Made by a program: the position numbers and the translations under genes | The notes under the pieces: generated by a model | What the model saw: only the letters and a program-made list of their open reading frames with translations | What the model was told of the DNA's origin: nothing | The model's database searches: none | Shown here: positions 1 through 17,743 of the stretch, piece after piece | How the letters are laid out: every line of letters begins with the position of its first letter | How positions within the stretch are numbered: position 1 is the first letter of the stretch | From: Liolophura sinensis | Lineage: Eukaryota; Mollusca; Polyplacophora; Chitonida; Chitonidae | Reading direction: 5' to 3' | NCBI RefSeq assembly: GCF_032854445.1 | Contig: NC_088304.1 | Span: 27,039,732 to 27,101,731 of the forward strand | DNA length: 62,000 bases

Positions 1-68
1 TTGCATGCTTACGCAGATCCAAACATTCTATTTTATAATACTTTTCACCTCGGAGCATAAGATAAGAA

Positions 69-74
69 AATAAA
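69..74 (+). promoter_or_regulatory. Polyadenylation signal of an upstream lysozyme copy (gene left of window)
   Basis: AATAAA in the conserved 3' flank. The homologous hexamers lie about 245 bases after the lysozyme stop codons in units 2-4. It implies a further array member left of the window. Confidence 0.5.
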
Positions 75-883
75 CAAATTAATGCATGATAAAAATTTGC
101 GTTGCGGTTTCTTACATTGTTATATCTTTCCATCAAATATGTTCTGGCTTTCTTGTCTCTGTCAGTAACTTCATGGAAAAACTGATGCAAGGATTCGGAT
201 GAAAGTTTGTGGACATATTAAATCTTAGCTAAAAGGTCAATTCTTTACGTTGTGTTGGTGCTTGATATTTAGATTTAGACCCAGGAAAGTTTTTCAACCA
301 TTCTTCACCATTAACGCACAGAAGAGAGTAACTGTGCATTCATCCATAATCTGAGTAATTGTAGTTTCACCGTGGTGTGGTTTTACGTTCTGGGAATACG
401 TTCTTAATTGTCAATTTTCTTTAACTGTGAGCCTATATTGAGCTGTCTGAGAAAATACTCGCGATCGCTGCCTAAATTACCTTAAATATTGTGCTAGCAG
501 GTTATTAGAAAAAATGACAGAAAACGTGCACATGCAACACTATATTCTAACGTCTTATTTGAGATTTAAATAAGGGATAAAGGATGTTCGACTCGGCAAG
601 TTATTTATAAATCAAATAACTAAAATCATGCTTTTGCACTTGTGGTTTAAAAGTGGCTTTAAACTAATAGTGGCAAAACTACTTTGTTTGGGGAGAGGCC
701 GAGTTGATGGGGCGGTAAGTTGGCCCGTCGTTCCTGGTGGATTTAAAAATGATTTCCGACTATTGATGGGAAAAAATGCAGACAATAGAAGGGATATCGA
801 AAATTTAAAATATGCCTCAAGAATGGAAATATTTTTTCTCACTGCTTTGGCATATCTTTCTTCATTTTCCTTAAAAGCATTTT

Positions 884-1036
884 GGCGCCTCCGTGGCCGA
901 GAGAGCTAGCATGCGCAATGACCAGGAGCTCTCTCACCAATGCGTTTGATGTGAGTTCAACTGCAGCTCACGCTGGCTTCCTCTGCGGCAGTACGTGGTA
1001 AGGTCTGGCAGCAACCTCCGGATTGTCGTGGGTAAT
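884..1036 (+). mobile_element. tRNA-derived SINE, 5' part
   Basis: Starts gcgcctccgtggc. It has the A-box-like region, tctctcaccaatgcg, a B-box-like gttcaa and ctggcttcctctgcgg of the common SINE in this window (reference copy at 41206). The 3' tail is missing. Confidence 0.75.
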
Positions 1037-2002
1037 TCGGTTTATAGTACTTTCTGGTGTTGTCTTTAAGGACAAATCACTAAAACAGCAATATATACTC
1101 CAGTCAAGGGGCAAAACACATCAACGCACCCAGCTTTATTTCTATCAAAATCTACCCAATGTTACAGCCGAGAAACAGGCAAGGAAAACCATGTACTTAA
1201 CATGTATACCTAATTGAAGAGACCTGTATATACATGTAGAAAGCGTCGACTGAGAATATTGGCGGCTTACGGAAGCAAATTTCCCTCAATACATACCACC
1301 TGAAATTGCGTGCGAAAGGATTCCGTTTTCAAAACTACCCCACTACAGTGATGGTCTTCCCCTGTTACTAAGACTTACCCCGGACATATTTAGAAGAAAA
1401 ACACCTGAAAACCGTGAGCGTTCGACAGAATGACAGACAGACAGGATGACGGAGGCAATGTCTGATCGTGGAGTTTGGTGTCTTGCCTACCCAACTCGCA
1501 GAGAACTCAACATTACATGTGTTTGTGACAATTTGGTGATGTAAATGTATAGCAATATTTCCAGATGCCAATGGGCTTTATCTTGGTCATAACTGTACTG
1601 CTGGGCCTTGATGACATCATACGGATAATTTTTACGTGGAAAGTAGATATAGATCTGTTGAAGTCTTGCTCTTTTTTGGTTCATCTTATACTTTTACAAA
1701 TAATTTAATGTTAGTCGTTACACTGATGGTCTGTTAACTTAGATTTTTGCCTGCACCACAGAGTTTATGCTGTTGCATAGATATGGATGAAATTATGAAC
1801 ACATGCAGAGAACAAATCCAATAAAGTTTGTAGGACATCGGAATTTGTTACCACCGATAGAGTTTTCTGTTGTGCTTAGTGAGGGGGTTGGTAACTGTGA
1901 CAGATTAGTGCTCTTGAAGAGATTTCTAGTTGACAAATCCGTATGTCTGACCCATATTCCTATTCCATTGTCTGAATATATGTACTTGTTTATTTGCAGA
2001 CA

Positions 2003-2163
2003 TTTAATTTATTTGGTGTTTTGCTCCGTGATGAAAAATGTTTCACTTCCTTCGAGGCAGACAGCATTATGGTGGGAGGAAACCAAGTAGACCCTGGGGG
2101 AAACCTGCAGATTGCTGACAGGCCTTTCCACGTGCGACAGGAGAGGAAACCAGCCTAAGCCTG
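2003..2163 (-). mobile_element. SINE, minus strand, diverged
   Basis: ttatttggtgttttg... tttcactt... cattatggtgggaggaaacc... gagaggaaaccagc is the reverse complement of the SINE tail and body. The tRNA head is incomplete. Confidence 0.7.
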
Positions 2164-2696
2164 TCGACGTTTATGCGCAGTGATCGGCAAAGTGTTAAAC
2201 AATTATAAAAAATAGTTAATCCATGAGACAGTCACAAAGTGAAAGGCACATTTCATTTTATTTGCATTTACTGATGACAAGAGAATATTTGCATTAAATA
2301 TCAGTGTCTCTTGGGGAAGTCAGATATTGGCTTAAGTAAAAAAACCTATGCTCCTTTACAAATTAATAATAGTCCTGCCCATATATTGACAGAGAAGCTG
2401 GATAACACCAAGAATTGAACTCCTGACCTGATTGGCGTTAGACAATAATGCTTGACTATACAGCTCTCTTTTATAATGGGCCGGTCAAACATGCAGAAGG
2501 TCTTCCATTTCCTACTTACCACCACTGTGCCTTATGCATTCCTTCATAACACCCTATCGATACATTTGAAAATTTCTGATAATACTAATTTTTCAAAAAT
2601 TTGTAATTTCTTCAGTTAAACGAGCTTAAGTAATATATTCAATGATATGTACTACGGACCTTTCAAAAACCCCAAACTAGGCTCCGGATGGCTGTG

Positions 2697-2855
2697 CCTT
2701 ATTTGTTTCATTGGTGTTTACGCCGTTCTTAGGAATATTTCACTTATACGACAAAGCATTATGATGGGAAGAAAACGGGGTAAATCAGGGGGAACCTACG
2801 ACCATTCACAAACTGCCGCCAGATCTTTCCACGTGCGACCGCAGAAGAACGCTGT
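2697..2855 (-). mobile_element. SINE, minus strand (shared by all units)
   Basis: ggtgtttacgccgttcttaggaatatttcacttatacgac starts the reverse-complement body. Orthologous copies lie at 14631, 44101 and 57225, so it predates the array. Confidence 0.75.
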
Positions 2856-3198
2856 ACCTTCTAATGTACACCTGTATATGAGAATGGAAAGAGATCTACT
2901 CAACATTTCAGTCCAACCTATTGTCTGAAGACTTTATCAGGTATATCTTTATTAATTTTGATTGATGTTGTGTGTTTTTAACTGTGTCGTCCACTCATGG
3001 CCACCAAGGCCCCTGTGTAAGTCTGGGATTAAACCTCACTTGGTGTATTCTACCAACTGAAAAGACAAGCGGCCTAACCTATTAGCCACTCTTCTCTCCC
3101 CGTATACGGGTAATAACATACATGTATATATATGATTATCGGTGAGAAACATTTGAACATGTATTTTGATTTAGAGGAATTGTATCTGATGGAAAATT

Positions 3199-3290
3199 TT
3201 TATTTGATTGGTCTTTTACGGCGTACTTGAGAATATTTCACTTATACCACGGCAACCAACATTAAGGTGTTGGAATATAACCAGTAGGCC
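3199..3290 (-). mobile_element. SINE 3' tail fragment, minus strand
   Basis: gattggtcttttacggcgtacttgagaatatttcacttatacc matches the SINE tail only. It is shared with units 2-4. Confidence 0.65.
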
Positions 3291-4295
3291 TACACCCTGA
3301 AATTCGGATCTCCCTTTAATACATAATTACTTCTATTCATAGACAAAACTACTTCTTTCTATAATTATGAAAAAGTATTTTCCTTAAGCCAAGATGACAG
3401 ACAAAGAAATTATTGTAAAATAAGATATGGCCAATAAAATTTTACAGTTGAGAGACGATAGCTTTCCCTTCAGCCTGACATCCTAATGGGTGGAATATTT
3501 TTCCAAAAAACTTTTATAGAATATAGAAAATTACTAATTTACAAATGTACTAATCCACCATGAATAATTCTTCTATGATGGTATGCAATTTCCATTAATA
3601 ACTGAAATCTACTTAGTATTTCACATACACCTCAGCTTCATGAATGCAAACCCAAGACATATGCCTTCTTTGTGATATTCAAAAACCTTTCCAATGTGCA
3701 ACACTGACATTTTAGTGCCTTTTCTCAATTTTAATTTTTTTTACTCGGCATAATAGTCTGCTGATAGAATGTGCTAGAGTTTACAATATAATAAAACATC
3801 ATACCATATATTTGCTGAAAGTTTGTCGGTAGTAGCGTGTATATTTTTTTTCCCTCAGTTTAGTGCAATTATAATAAATGATGGGAGAAATGCCTTCCAC
3901 GGAAGAAGAGGAACATTTCCATGTATAACATTTCTACTTTGACACAGTTACATGTGTGAACAGAAACAATTAGTTGTTGTTGTAGGCCTACAAAACCTTG
4001 GCGTTAGACACCACCTGAACTGTGGCCAACTCTCTCCAACTGGTCAAACAATATATAAATAATTAAAACACGCACCCTAGGCAACACTGAAAGCAAAGAT
4101 AGCAAAGATATATACATTTATGTGTGTATATGTGTACTGCTGCTAATATGCAAACTGAAGCTGTAAAACTGTTCGAGTAGCCTAACGATATGCCCCACAT
4201 AGTAGAATTATGCCATCCGCACAGTTGATGAGTTTTTAACACAGTTGAAGTGTTACGTGATTGGTTGGCTGAGAGTCAGTGGTGTTACTACTGCA

Positions 4296-4555
4296 CATTT
4301 CGAAGCGCCCGTTTCTAAATGGTAGGGAAATGGTAGAGAAAGTTTTCCTCGTCCACATATGCAACCGAGACGTACATGTAGCTTCGTGGTTGGAACTTTG
4401 GTGAAGGTGAGAATATTTTCATGCCCGTATTCAACAACAACGCAAGGAAACTGGTCTTTCCGACTCGAACCTAGGTTAGGCTGTAAATTGTTTGAAAAGC
4501 AGCCCGAATTGTGTACTGGTACAAGTACAATTTGGATGCATGGTGTTGTAATAAA
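4296..4555 (+). promoter_or_regulatory. Degenerate TATA-to-AATAAA segment, unit 1
   Basis: Homologous to the segments in units 2-4, but the TATA box reads catttcgaag. The donor-like gaaggtgagaat and the AATAAA (4550-4555) remain. Confidence 0.25.
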
Positions 4556-4897
4556 GAAACCTCAACTAACGCATTTTTGTTGGGTATGATGAAATAAAAT
4601 TGCCGGTGAAATCAGAATCTTTACCCTTGCCAAGGCTGTAAACAGAGTAGATAACACTATAGGGAACAGGCACATTACCTATGGAAGCAGTCAGTATTGT
4701 CTCCTTATGTAAACCAAGAACTTTAAATTCAGGTTCAGTTAACCGGCCATGTGTTGATGTATGGCGTGACGTACTCGGGATCTGTATCCGCCATTGATGC
4801 TACAATGTGTTTATTCTCTGATATTTAATCACGTCATATTCGTCCCTTCATCTGATCTCACTTCTGAGAAAACCCCTAAGCGTATAAAACAGTAATA

Positions 4898-5092
4898 TTT
4901 ATTCATTTATTTGACTGCCGTACTCAAGGATATTTTACTTATACGACGACGGCCAGCATTATGGTGGGAGGAAACCGGACAGAGCCCGGGTGAAACCCAC
5001 GACCATCCGTTGAATGCTGGCAGAACATCCCACGTACGGCCGGAGAGGAAGCTGGCATGAGCTGGACTTGAGCCCACGGCGACCGCCTTGAA
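4898..5092 (-). mobile_element. SINE, minus strand, nearly complete
   Basis: Tail (atttatttgactgccgtactcaagg), body (cattatggtgggaggaaaccgg) and the B-box region (ggacttgagccca) are present. Units 2-4 keep only the tail half at the homologous site. Confidence 0.78.
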
Positions 5093-7693
5093 TAAACAGT
5101 ATTAGTATGTATGAAATATGAAATACTACAGCATGTATAGCCAGTAAAAGCAGCGCAGCAACGGCAGCGAGAAATAGTTAGTGAACATCCAATTTAAGGT
5201 AGAACATGAGTATTTGGATGAGAATGTTAAATTGTTAACATTTTCTAATGGCTAAAATGTAAAATATGCTAAATGGTGTAATATGCGCGAGACAACATGT
5301 TGAAATGTTATGCAAAGAAGGGTTTATTTCTAACACATTAGAATCTAATCTTAGGATTGTTGTAACTCGACCACCAGTTCAAATCTGCTGAATTTAACAT
5401 TGTTTAAGTCATACATAATATTTCACCCTTAAGCGTGTAGGTTTGATCTCGTTTTGTTCCCGTTTTTCTTGGGGGGCAATTTACTTTGTTACATGTGTAA
5501 AACTCAGAGGTTACTGTTTTATGAAGCGTAGCTAAAGTCTCGTCATACGATCCACCGAGAATAATGCAAAACTTTCGACTACAGCGACAATGAGTCTTCA
5601 TTGGCTCCCTTCCTGACATGGGCTCAGACGACTGACCGAATTAATTTGTCATCGTTTTGAACAAATATATTGGTATATTTGAGACGCTTTTTAGTGCTTC
5701 AGCTGACAGACGAGATTATTCGAAACTACATTGCGGCCTAGATGTAATCAAGAATCTCTCCAACTCACCAGTCGCTGTATCTGTGGGTACATCCGGGATC
5801 GCTAGCCTGTGATAACATGGGGAGGATGTGACCTACATGAATATACAGCTAAGGGCAAACGTTCGGGTACAGCTGGTTGGCATATTACAAGGTTATGTCA
5901 CGGTAACGCAGACAATTGAGTACATTACTGGATTCGTCAGAGGGCGTATTAGAATTTATGAATCATAAAATGGAAGAGGAGTTGTGACCTGCTGGGCCTT
6001 CCTGTTACAATTCTGTCGCTGACGCTGTTACCTTACGATTTCGTACTCTCGATATATGGTTTCAGCAGAATTTCCAATCGTCCAAAGCAAACAAATAGAA
6101 GACTTTTGAATCGAATTCTTTTGAAAGTAACTTGTCATAAGTCTTGCTGAGACATTTTATATTGACCTTGATCTATTGATAAGCTGTCTCGTCGTGTTCC
6201 GGAGGCACAGTTGACATTTCTCTCCTTCAGGAATTTCCATAAAGCTCAGCTCCTCAATTTTCTACTCTACATGACTTTTTGTGAAACATTTTGATACGCC
6301 CGTGTTTTAAGAAATGGGGACTTTACTTATTCACTAATTCATGATCCCTCATATAACATGTTAAAGAAAGGTTGCCATTAATAAAAAAAAATACACTTCA
6401 ACACAGGCTGCGCCATTACGTTTGTTCAACGTTTAATCAGTTGCCTTTTCCTTTCATTTACAGTGAGGACGGAAACAAAATTTACCTATTTAATTGGTTT
6501 TTAATGATGACGATGGAGGTAAGCTTTATGGGTGGAAAAAACTGGTCTTCATGGAGAAAATTGTAGCCCACTCTATATCCAGACGAAACTATTTGACGTA
6601 AAGCCGCAGTGAAATCGGCAAGGGCTGGCTTGGAGTCTGTTACCGTATCAAACGCTCGAATTAGGCGAGAACAACTTTTTACCCGAATCGGACAGAGGCA
6701 AATAAACATATTTTACGAGGAGATGATTTGGTCTGGATTCAAACTCATAAGTTTAGCAAAAACAAGGAAAAAGAAACGCCTTTTAGCTTGCTTTGTTTGC
6801 GTGAGAGTTTATCAAATATGAAGCTCTGGTTGGCCCGTTAGTAATGCAGGTATTACGACACAAACATATTTATGTGCAGTGTCCCAAACATCAAACCACA
6901 ATGACATCATTTGTGGTTAAACCAATTATACAAACTCCCGCATTTCTTGTAAATGCCTGTGGTGCAAAGTTCTTCACCGGACACCTGTTATCCTATTTCT
7001 GTAACAACACAAAGCAGTACAAATTTGCGAGACTCTCCCTACAGCCTCAGAGGAGTCATACAGAGGGTGAAAGCCAACACTGGTGACGGAAAGGTGACCC
7101 ATAAAGCCGGAGAAATATTTTATTAGGAAATCACTTAGGTGAGTGTTGAACCAAAGCTAGACATAAATTAGATAGGACCCCTTGCAACTAGAGGAGCAAA
7201 TCGTCCCGCGTTGGTACAACAGTGAGGTGTAATATTTTATGCAGAAAAAAGAGGTAAAAGTTGGAAAGAAGTGCAATTACTAAAGAACACAAGTGTGAAA
7301 AACTGAAGTAATGCGACTGATACTTTTTCCTTTATCAAAGGACAATAGTAGGGTCAAAAGTAGATTTTGTCATTTTAAGGCCTTTTCCTGTGGGAATTCC
7401 CTTTATAATAAAAATATTATTACGCGAACCAAAATCATTTCGACGTATTTGGTGTCTAGATAGGGAGTATTAAACTTTGACGAAGAATCGTACTAGTTCA
7501 CGCAATCATATTTTTATCAATCGAAAAAAAGAGAAATAATTTGAAAGTCCAGAGGAACTCTACAATCGCCTTAATATTTTATTGCATTTCATGTACAATT
7601 CTATCGCTTTTGTCCGCATTGTTCCCGTGGAAACTCGCATGCCTTGAAACCGCTCTGTCGAATAGGATGACTTTGCTTCCAATAATTGCATAC

Positions 7694-7830
7694 TGGGGGC
7701 CTCCGTGGCTCAGTCGGTTAGAGCGCTAGGGCAGCGTAGTGACCCAGGAGTCTCTCACCAGTGCGGTTGCTGTGAGTTCATGCTTGTTTCCTCTCCGGCC
7801 GTACGTAGGAAGGTCTTCTAGAAACTCAAC
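7694..7830 (+). mobile_element. SINE 5' half with well-preserved tRNA-like head
   Basis: ggcctccgtggctcagtcggttagagcgc holds a good A box. The rest of the element is lost after ggaaggtcttc. Found only in unit 1. Confidence 0.78.
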
Positions 7831-8112
7831 AATTTTTCAGTCATATGACGACGAAGGAATCCTTAGGGTGTATGTAATGTGCCTCCCTGTTTACAGGACG
7901 GGTTTCCACCGCTCTTTTATGTAGTGCTGCTTCGCTGAGACGACTTACCCAAGGCAACCGGGGGTAAAAGATTTTTTTAATAGGTAATAGTTTTGTGGCG
8001 GGTATCCGTAACAGGCCTTTATAATTCGGGTAAATCTTCTACTCTGCTCTATGAAATGAACAATTTTTCAACTTTAATGCTTGAGATCAATGTCACATTT
8101 TTATACTTTCAG

Positions 8113-8213
8113 AATATTTTGAAAATCGGGACAAATGAAACTGGACAAGGATTCGAAGATGAATATGATTTCTACGTTTGTCGTTATTATGTATACCATC
8201 CCCGGGGCTGTAG
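8113..8213 (+). other. Candidate alternative first coding exon (signal peptide), unit 1
   Basis: An acceptor-like tttttatactttcag ends at 8112. An in-frame ATG at 8135 (or 8159) reads MNMISTFVVIMYTIPGAVG, a hydrophobic signal-like segment. It stops in phase 1 at a GT donor (8214). Phase 1 matches lysozyme exon 2, so splicing gives an open frame. The same exon is kept in units 2 and 3, and the length difference between units is a 3-base indel. It is either an alternative secretion exon or a relic. No transcript evidence is available. Confidence 0.4.
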
Positions 8214-8773
8214 GTACATACATCTTACTAAGCCTACCCTTGACACACAGGTCCATTACCATGGAGTGCAGATGGCACAGTATGAAAACACGAAACATGA
8301 TCCGACCTTGTGGCCGGAGAACGATATAGTTTGACAGGATGTTATGTTATATTAGGAATATGTTATATTCATGACGATCAGACCACTTAGGGCAACCTCT
8401 TTTAAAGCCCTGTGTAATAAAAGTGTACAATAGCAGGAGCTTTTGCTGCACAAATTTGATTGTGTCAATAACGCATTGAACGACCCGGTGCGCTAGCCCT
8501 TCAATGTTAAGTGAGGTTGGCCGGGGTGATTTCCTAAACCTGATACCGTTCAAATAAGGCATAACAACAATAGCTCTGTTCAAACAGGATGCAGGTGAGT
8601 CATCGCACCAGCCCGGACGTATAATTTCTCCTACAATAACAAGGAAACTTTATATGTGCTTTCCAAACAATTAAGCCTCAAGTTCGAAAATTGTTTACCC
8701 GCATGTAAGCTTGTTTGTTAATCGAATAACCACGTGATGTTTGGATCAAATTGTCACGAGTTTCTAAAGCCAA

Positions 8774-8806
8774 TATAAGAGAATCTGGCCAGTGTTTCGA
8801 ATCACT
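8774..8806 (+). promoter_or_regulatory. Proximal promoter of lysozyme copy A (TATA box and initiator)
   Basis: TATAAG at 8774-8779 is followed 30 bases later by an initiator-like TCACTG (A at 8804), then about 29 bases to the ATG at 8833. The same arrangement occurs before copy C. The spacing is typical of TATA/Inr core promoters. The start site is inferred. Confidence 0.55.
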
Positions 8807-8832
8807 GAAGTTATCGAAGCCTGGGCTGAACC

Positions 8833-13365
<4,533 letters not shown>

Positions 13366-13609
13366 ATGCATTGTCAAATTCAAATCCATTTAATATGAAT
13401 ATGTCATTCAAAAACGAAAAATCCGGTCACCTTATTCTTTTTTATGTCTTTTTGATGAACCGTGTCAAGTTTATACGATTCAGTGCATTTGTACTGCCTG
13501 TAACAGACATGTTTTTTTATATATAAAAGACGTTGTTATCTTTGGAGGCTTACGTGGATCCAAACATTCAGTTTTATAATACGTTTTACCTCGGAGCATA
13601 AGATAAGAA

Positions 13610-13615
13610 AATAAA
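13610..13615 (+). promoter_or_regulatory. Polyadenylation signal, lysozyme copy A
   Basis: AATAAA 245 bases after the TGA at 13363-13365, conserved in all units. It is the first canonical hexamer I see after the stop. Confidence 0.5.
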
Positions 13616-14120
13616 CGAATTCATGCATGACAAACATTTGCATTGCGTTTTCTTACATTTTGATATCTTTCCATCAAATACGTTCTGGCTTTCTTGTCTC
13701 TGTCAGTAACTTCATGGAAAAACTGATGCAAGGATTCGGATGAAAGTTTGTGGGCATATTGAATCTTAGCTAAAAGGTCAGTTCTTTACGTTGTGTTGGT
13801 GCTTGATATTCAGATTTAGACCCAGGAAAGTTTTTCAACCATTCTTCACCATTAACGCATAGAAGAGAGTAACTGTCAGTTATCCATAATCTGAGTAATT
13901 GTAGTTTCACCGTGGTGTGGTTTTATGTTCTGGGAATATGGCCGTTATTGTCAATTTTCTTTAACTTTGTGCTTATATTGAGCTGTGTGTAAAAACACTC
14001 GTTGCCGCTACCAAAATGACCTTAAATATTGTGCTAGCACGTCATTTAAAAGAAAAGTGATAGAAAACGTGCCTCATGCAACACTGTATTCAAGAAAACG
14101 TCTTAATTGAAATTCCATTG

Positions 14121-14285
14121 ATTCATTTATTTATTGACCTGATTGGTGTTTTACGCCGTACTCAAGAATATTTCACTTATATGACGGCGGCCGGCATTAC
14201 GGTGAGTGGAATCCGGGCAGAGCCCGGGGGAAACCCACGACCATCCGTAGGTTGCTAACAGACCTTCCCACGTTCTGCCGGAGAG
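14121..14285 (-). mobile_element. SINE, minus strand, unit 2
   Basis: Tail ggtgttttacgccgtactca and body cggcggccggcattac. Orthologues at 43623 and 56749; absent from the matching site in unit 1 (about 570). Confidence 0.78.
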
Positions 14286-14630
14286 CGATTCGTTATTCGA
14301 ATTTATGATTTGAATAACGGATAACGCATGTTGAACTTGGCACGTTATTAATGAATCAAAAAACTAAATTCATTTCACTAAAACATCGATTTATAGTCCA
14401 GTCAATGGGCAAAAGACATCGATGCACCCAGCTTTATTCCTATCCATTTCCTACATACATCCACTGTGCCTTATGCATCCCTTAATGGCACCCTATCAAG
14501 AGTTTTGGAAATTTCTGATAATACTAATTTTTCAAAATTTTGTAATTTCTTCAGTTAAACGAATTTTTAAAAGTTATACTACGGACTTTTCAAAGACCCA
14601 AAACTAGGCTCTGGGGGGCTTTACCTTTAA

Positions 14631-14790
14631 TTGTTTGATTGGTGTTTTACGCCGTTCTTAGGAATATTTCACTTATACGACAAAGCATTATGATGGGAAG
14701 AAAACGGGTTTAATCAGGTGGAACTCACGACCATCCACAGACTGCCGCCAAACCTTTCCACGTGCGACCGCAGAAAAAGGCTGTACCTTC
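14631..14790 (-). mobile_element. SINE, minus strand, unit 2
   Basis: Orthologue of the copy at 2697. Confidence 0.75.
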
Positions 14791-15129
14791 TAATGTACAC
14801 CTGTATATGAGAATGGAAAGAGATCTACTTAATATTTCAGTCCAAGCTATTGTCTGAAGACTTTATCAGGTATATCTTTATTAATTTTGATTTATGTTGT
14901 GTGTTTTTAACTGTGTCGTCCACTCATGGCCATCAAGGCCCCTGTGTAAGTCTGGGATTAAACCTCACTTGGTGTATTCTACCAACTGAAAAGACAAGTG
15001 GCCTAACCTATATAGCCACTCTTCTCTCCCCGTATACGGGTAATAACATACATGTATATATACGATTATCGGTGAGAAACATTTAAACATTTATTCTGAT
15101 TGAGAGGAGTTGTTTCTGATGCAATATAT

Positions 15130-15205
15130 TTATATGATTGGTCTTTTACGGCGTACTCGACAATATTTCACTTATACCACAGCAACCAACAAAAAGGTGT
15201 TGAAA
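15130..15205 (-). mobile_element. SINE tail fragment, minus strand, unit 2
   Basis: Orthologue of the fragment at 3199. Confidence 0.6.
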
Positions 15206-16246
15206 TATAACCAGTAGGCCTACACCTTGAAATTCGAATCTCCCTTTAATACATAATTACTTCCATTCATAGACAAAACTACTTCTTTCTTTAATTATGA
15301 AAAAGTAGTTTCCTTAAGCCAAGATGGCAGACAAAGAAATTATTGCAAAATAATATATAGCCATTAAAATTCTCTAGTTGGGAGACGATAGCTTTTCCTT
15401 CAGCCTAACATCCTAATGGGTGGAATATTTTTCCAAAAAACTTTTGTAAAACTAATTTACAAATGTACTGATCCACCATGAATAATTCTTCTAATTCTTC
15501 CACCATGAATAATAATGATGGTACACAATTTCCATTAATAACTGAAATCTACTTAGTATTTGGCATACACTTCAACTTCATGAATGCAAACCCAAGTGTC
15601 TTTCTCAATTTTTTTTTCAGTGTCTTTTCTCAATTTTAATTTTTTTTACTCGGCATAATAATCTGCTGATAGAATGTGCTAGAGTTTACAATATAATAAA
15701 ACATCATACCATATATTTGCTGAAAGTTTGTAGGTAGTAGCTTGTATGTTTTTTCCCCCACAGTTTTGATGCCCCGCGTGTAAACTAATGTCTTTCTCAA
15801 TTAGATAATTGGTTTAGTACTATTATAATAAATGATGGTAGATATGCATTCCACGGAAGAAGAGGAACATTTCCATGTATAACATTTCTACTTTGACACA
15901 GCTACATGTGTGAACAGAAACAATTAGCTGTTGTTGTAGACCTACCTAACCTTGGCCTCGGGTACCACCTGATCTGTGGCCAACTCTCTCCAACTGGTCA
16001 AACAATAGATAAATAATTAAAACACGCACCCTAGGCAACACTGAAAGCAAAGATAGCAAAGATATATACATTTACGTGTGTATATGTGTACTGCTGCTAA
16101 TATGCAAACTGAAGCTTTAAAACTGTTCGAGTAGCCTAATGATATGCCCCACATGGTAGAATTATGCCATCAGCACAGTTGATGAGTTTTCCCTTGAAGT
16201 GTTACGTGATTGGTTGGCTGAGAGTCAGTGGTGTTACTAGTGCACA

Positions 16247-16530
16247 TATAAAAGCGCCCGTCTCTAAATGGTAGAGAAATGGTAGAGAAAGCTTTGTGCA
16301 ACCCAGTCGTATATACTGCTTCGTGGTTGGAACTTTGGTGAAGGTGAGAATATTTTCATGAAAATTTTTGCATATTGAGACTGACAAAACGGTGTACGTA
16401 TTCAATAACACTGGAAGGAAAAAGGCATTCCCAATTCGAGTGTAAGTTAGGCTGTAAATTGTAGTAAAAGTTATTTGAATTGTGTACTGGTACAAGTGTA
16501 ATTTGGATGCATGGAGTTTTCGTAAATAAA
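16247..16530 (+). promoter_or_regulatory. Conserved TATA-to-AATAAA segment, unit 2
   Basis: A perfect TATAAAAG (16247-16254) is followed by a donor-like GAAG|GTGAGA near 16345 and by AATAAA at 16525-16530. The block is well conserved in units 3 and 4. It could be a distal promoter with a non-coding first exon for the downstream lysozyme, or a short non-coding transcript. No sizeable open frame was found in it. Confidence 0.3.
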
Positions 16531-16998
16531 CCTTAGCTAACGCATTTTTGTTGGGTAGGATGAAATAACATTAGCGAAGATGTCTCCCAGATTACAGCAT
16601 CCCAAGACAGATGCGTGACAGGAACTTCAAAGCCAGAACGACGCAAATGGAACTTTTTGCTGGAGACAGTCAAGTTTTTTCGAACCTTTTCTTTTGCCAA
16701 GGTTATACACAGGGTAGATAACTCTACAGGGAAAAGGCACGTTGCCTATGGATGCTCACTGCATTCGATATAACAGAGAGGAAGCAGTCAGTATTGTCTC
16801 CTTATGAAAAGCCAGAACTTTAAATTCGGGTTCAGTTAACCGGCCATATGTTGATCTACGGCGTGACGTACTCGGGATCTATATCCGCTATTGATACTAC
16901 AGTGTTTTTATTCTCTGAATTTAATCACGTAATATTCGTCCATTTATCTGATCTCACTTCTGAGAAAACTCCTAAATGAATGAAACAGTACTATTTTT

Positions 16999-17135
16999 TC
17001 ATTTATTTGACTGGTGTGTTAAAGGATGTTTTACTTATACGACGGCGGCCAGCATTATGGCGGGAGGAAACCGGACAGAGCCCGGGTGAAACCCACGACC
17101 ATTCGCTGGTTGCTGGTAGAATTTCTGCATGAGTA
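16999..17135 (-). mobile_element. SINE 3' half, minus strand, unit 2
   Basis: catttatttgactggtgtg with body cggcggccagcattatggcg. Truncated after tggttgctggtag. Orthologous to 4898. Confidence 0.72.
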
Positions 17136-17743
17136 TTAGTATTTATAAAATATGAAATACTATATCACATATAGCGGGTAAAAGCAGCGCAGCAACGGCA
17201 GTGAGAAATAATTTGTAAACATATGCAATTCAAGGTAAAAATATAGGTATTTGGATTCAGCGTTACTCAACTCATACACTCCCCATGCTAATTTACTGAA
17301 CAAGGAATGCTTATACAGCTTCTCGCCCTTGGTAAACGTTTGTAATCATCAGTAATATGACTCAGAGCTTGTCAGTGATTTTCAAAAAGCCAATCGAGAA
17401 TGAAAGTGAAAGCTGCAGAAAGCAATTGCTAAAACTCCATATAAAAATATGCACAAATATAATAATAGACAGTGTTGCATGCCCTAATAATGAGAATTAA
17501 GAATTAAACTGTTAACATTTTCTAAAGGCTAAAATGTAAAATATGCTAAATGGTGTAATATGCGGGATACAACATGTTGAAATGTTACGCAAAGAAGTGT
17601 TAATTTCTAACACATTAGAATCTGATCTTAGGATTGTTGTAACTCGACCACCACTTCAAATCTGTTTAACATTGTTTAAGTCATACATAATATTTCACTT
17701 TTAAGCGTGTAGGTTTGATCTCGTTTTGTCCCATTTTTTTCTC

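Larger units (their letters stand above)
1037..8112. other. Unit 1 spacer, no supported gene
   Basis: About 7 kb between the 3' flank of the previous lysozyme and the alternative first exon of copy A. It contains SINE copies and the degenerate TATA segment at 4296. Open frames are short and not conserved in frame between units. Confidence 0.6.

Noticed and set aside
7694-7760. Possible tRNA gene at the SINE heads (also 18699, 41206)
   Set aside because: A- and B-box-like elements are present, but no complete cloverleaf is seen, and every case continues into SINE body and AT-rich tail.
7993-8334. 113-codon plus-strand frame over the alternative exon, repeated in units 2 and 3
   Set aside because: This frame runs through the acceptor and donor, and unit 2 and 3 differ in its C-terminal part. 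The other frame (MNMISTFVV...) has a signal-like sequence with fitting splice phase, so that reading was preferred.
16202-16495. 97-codon minus-strand frame over the TATA segment
   Set aside because: It is broken in the other units, and the TATA box and AATAAA point to the plus strand.
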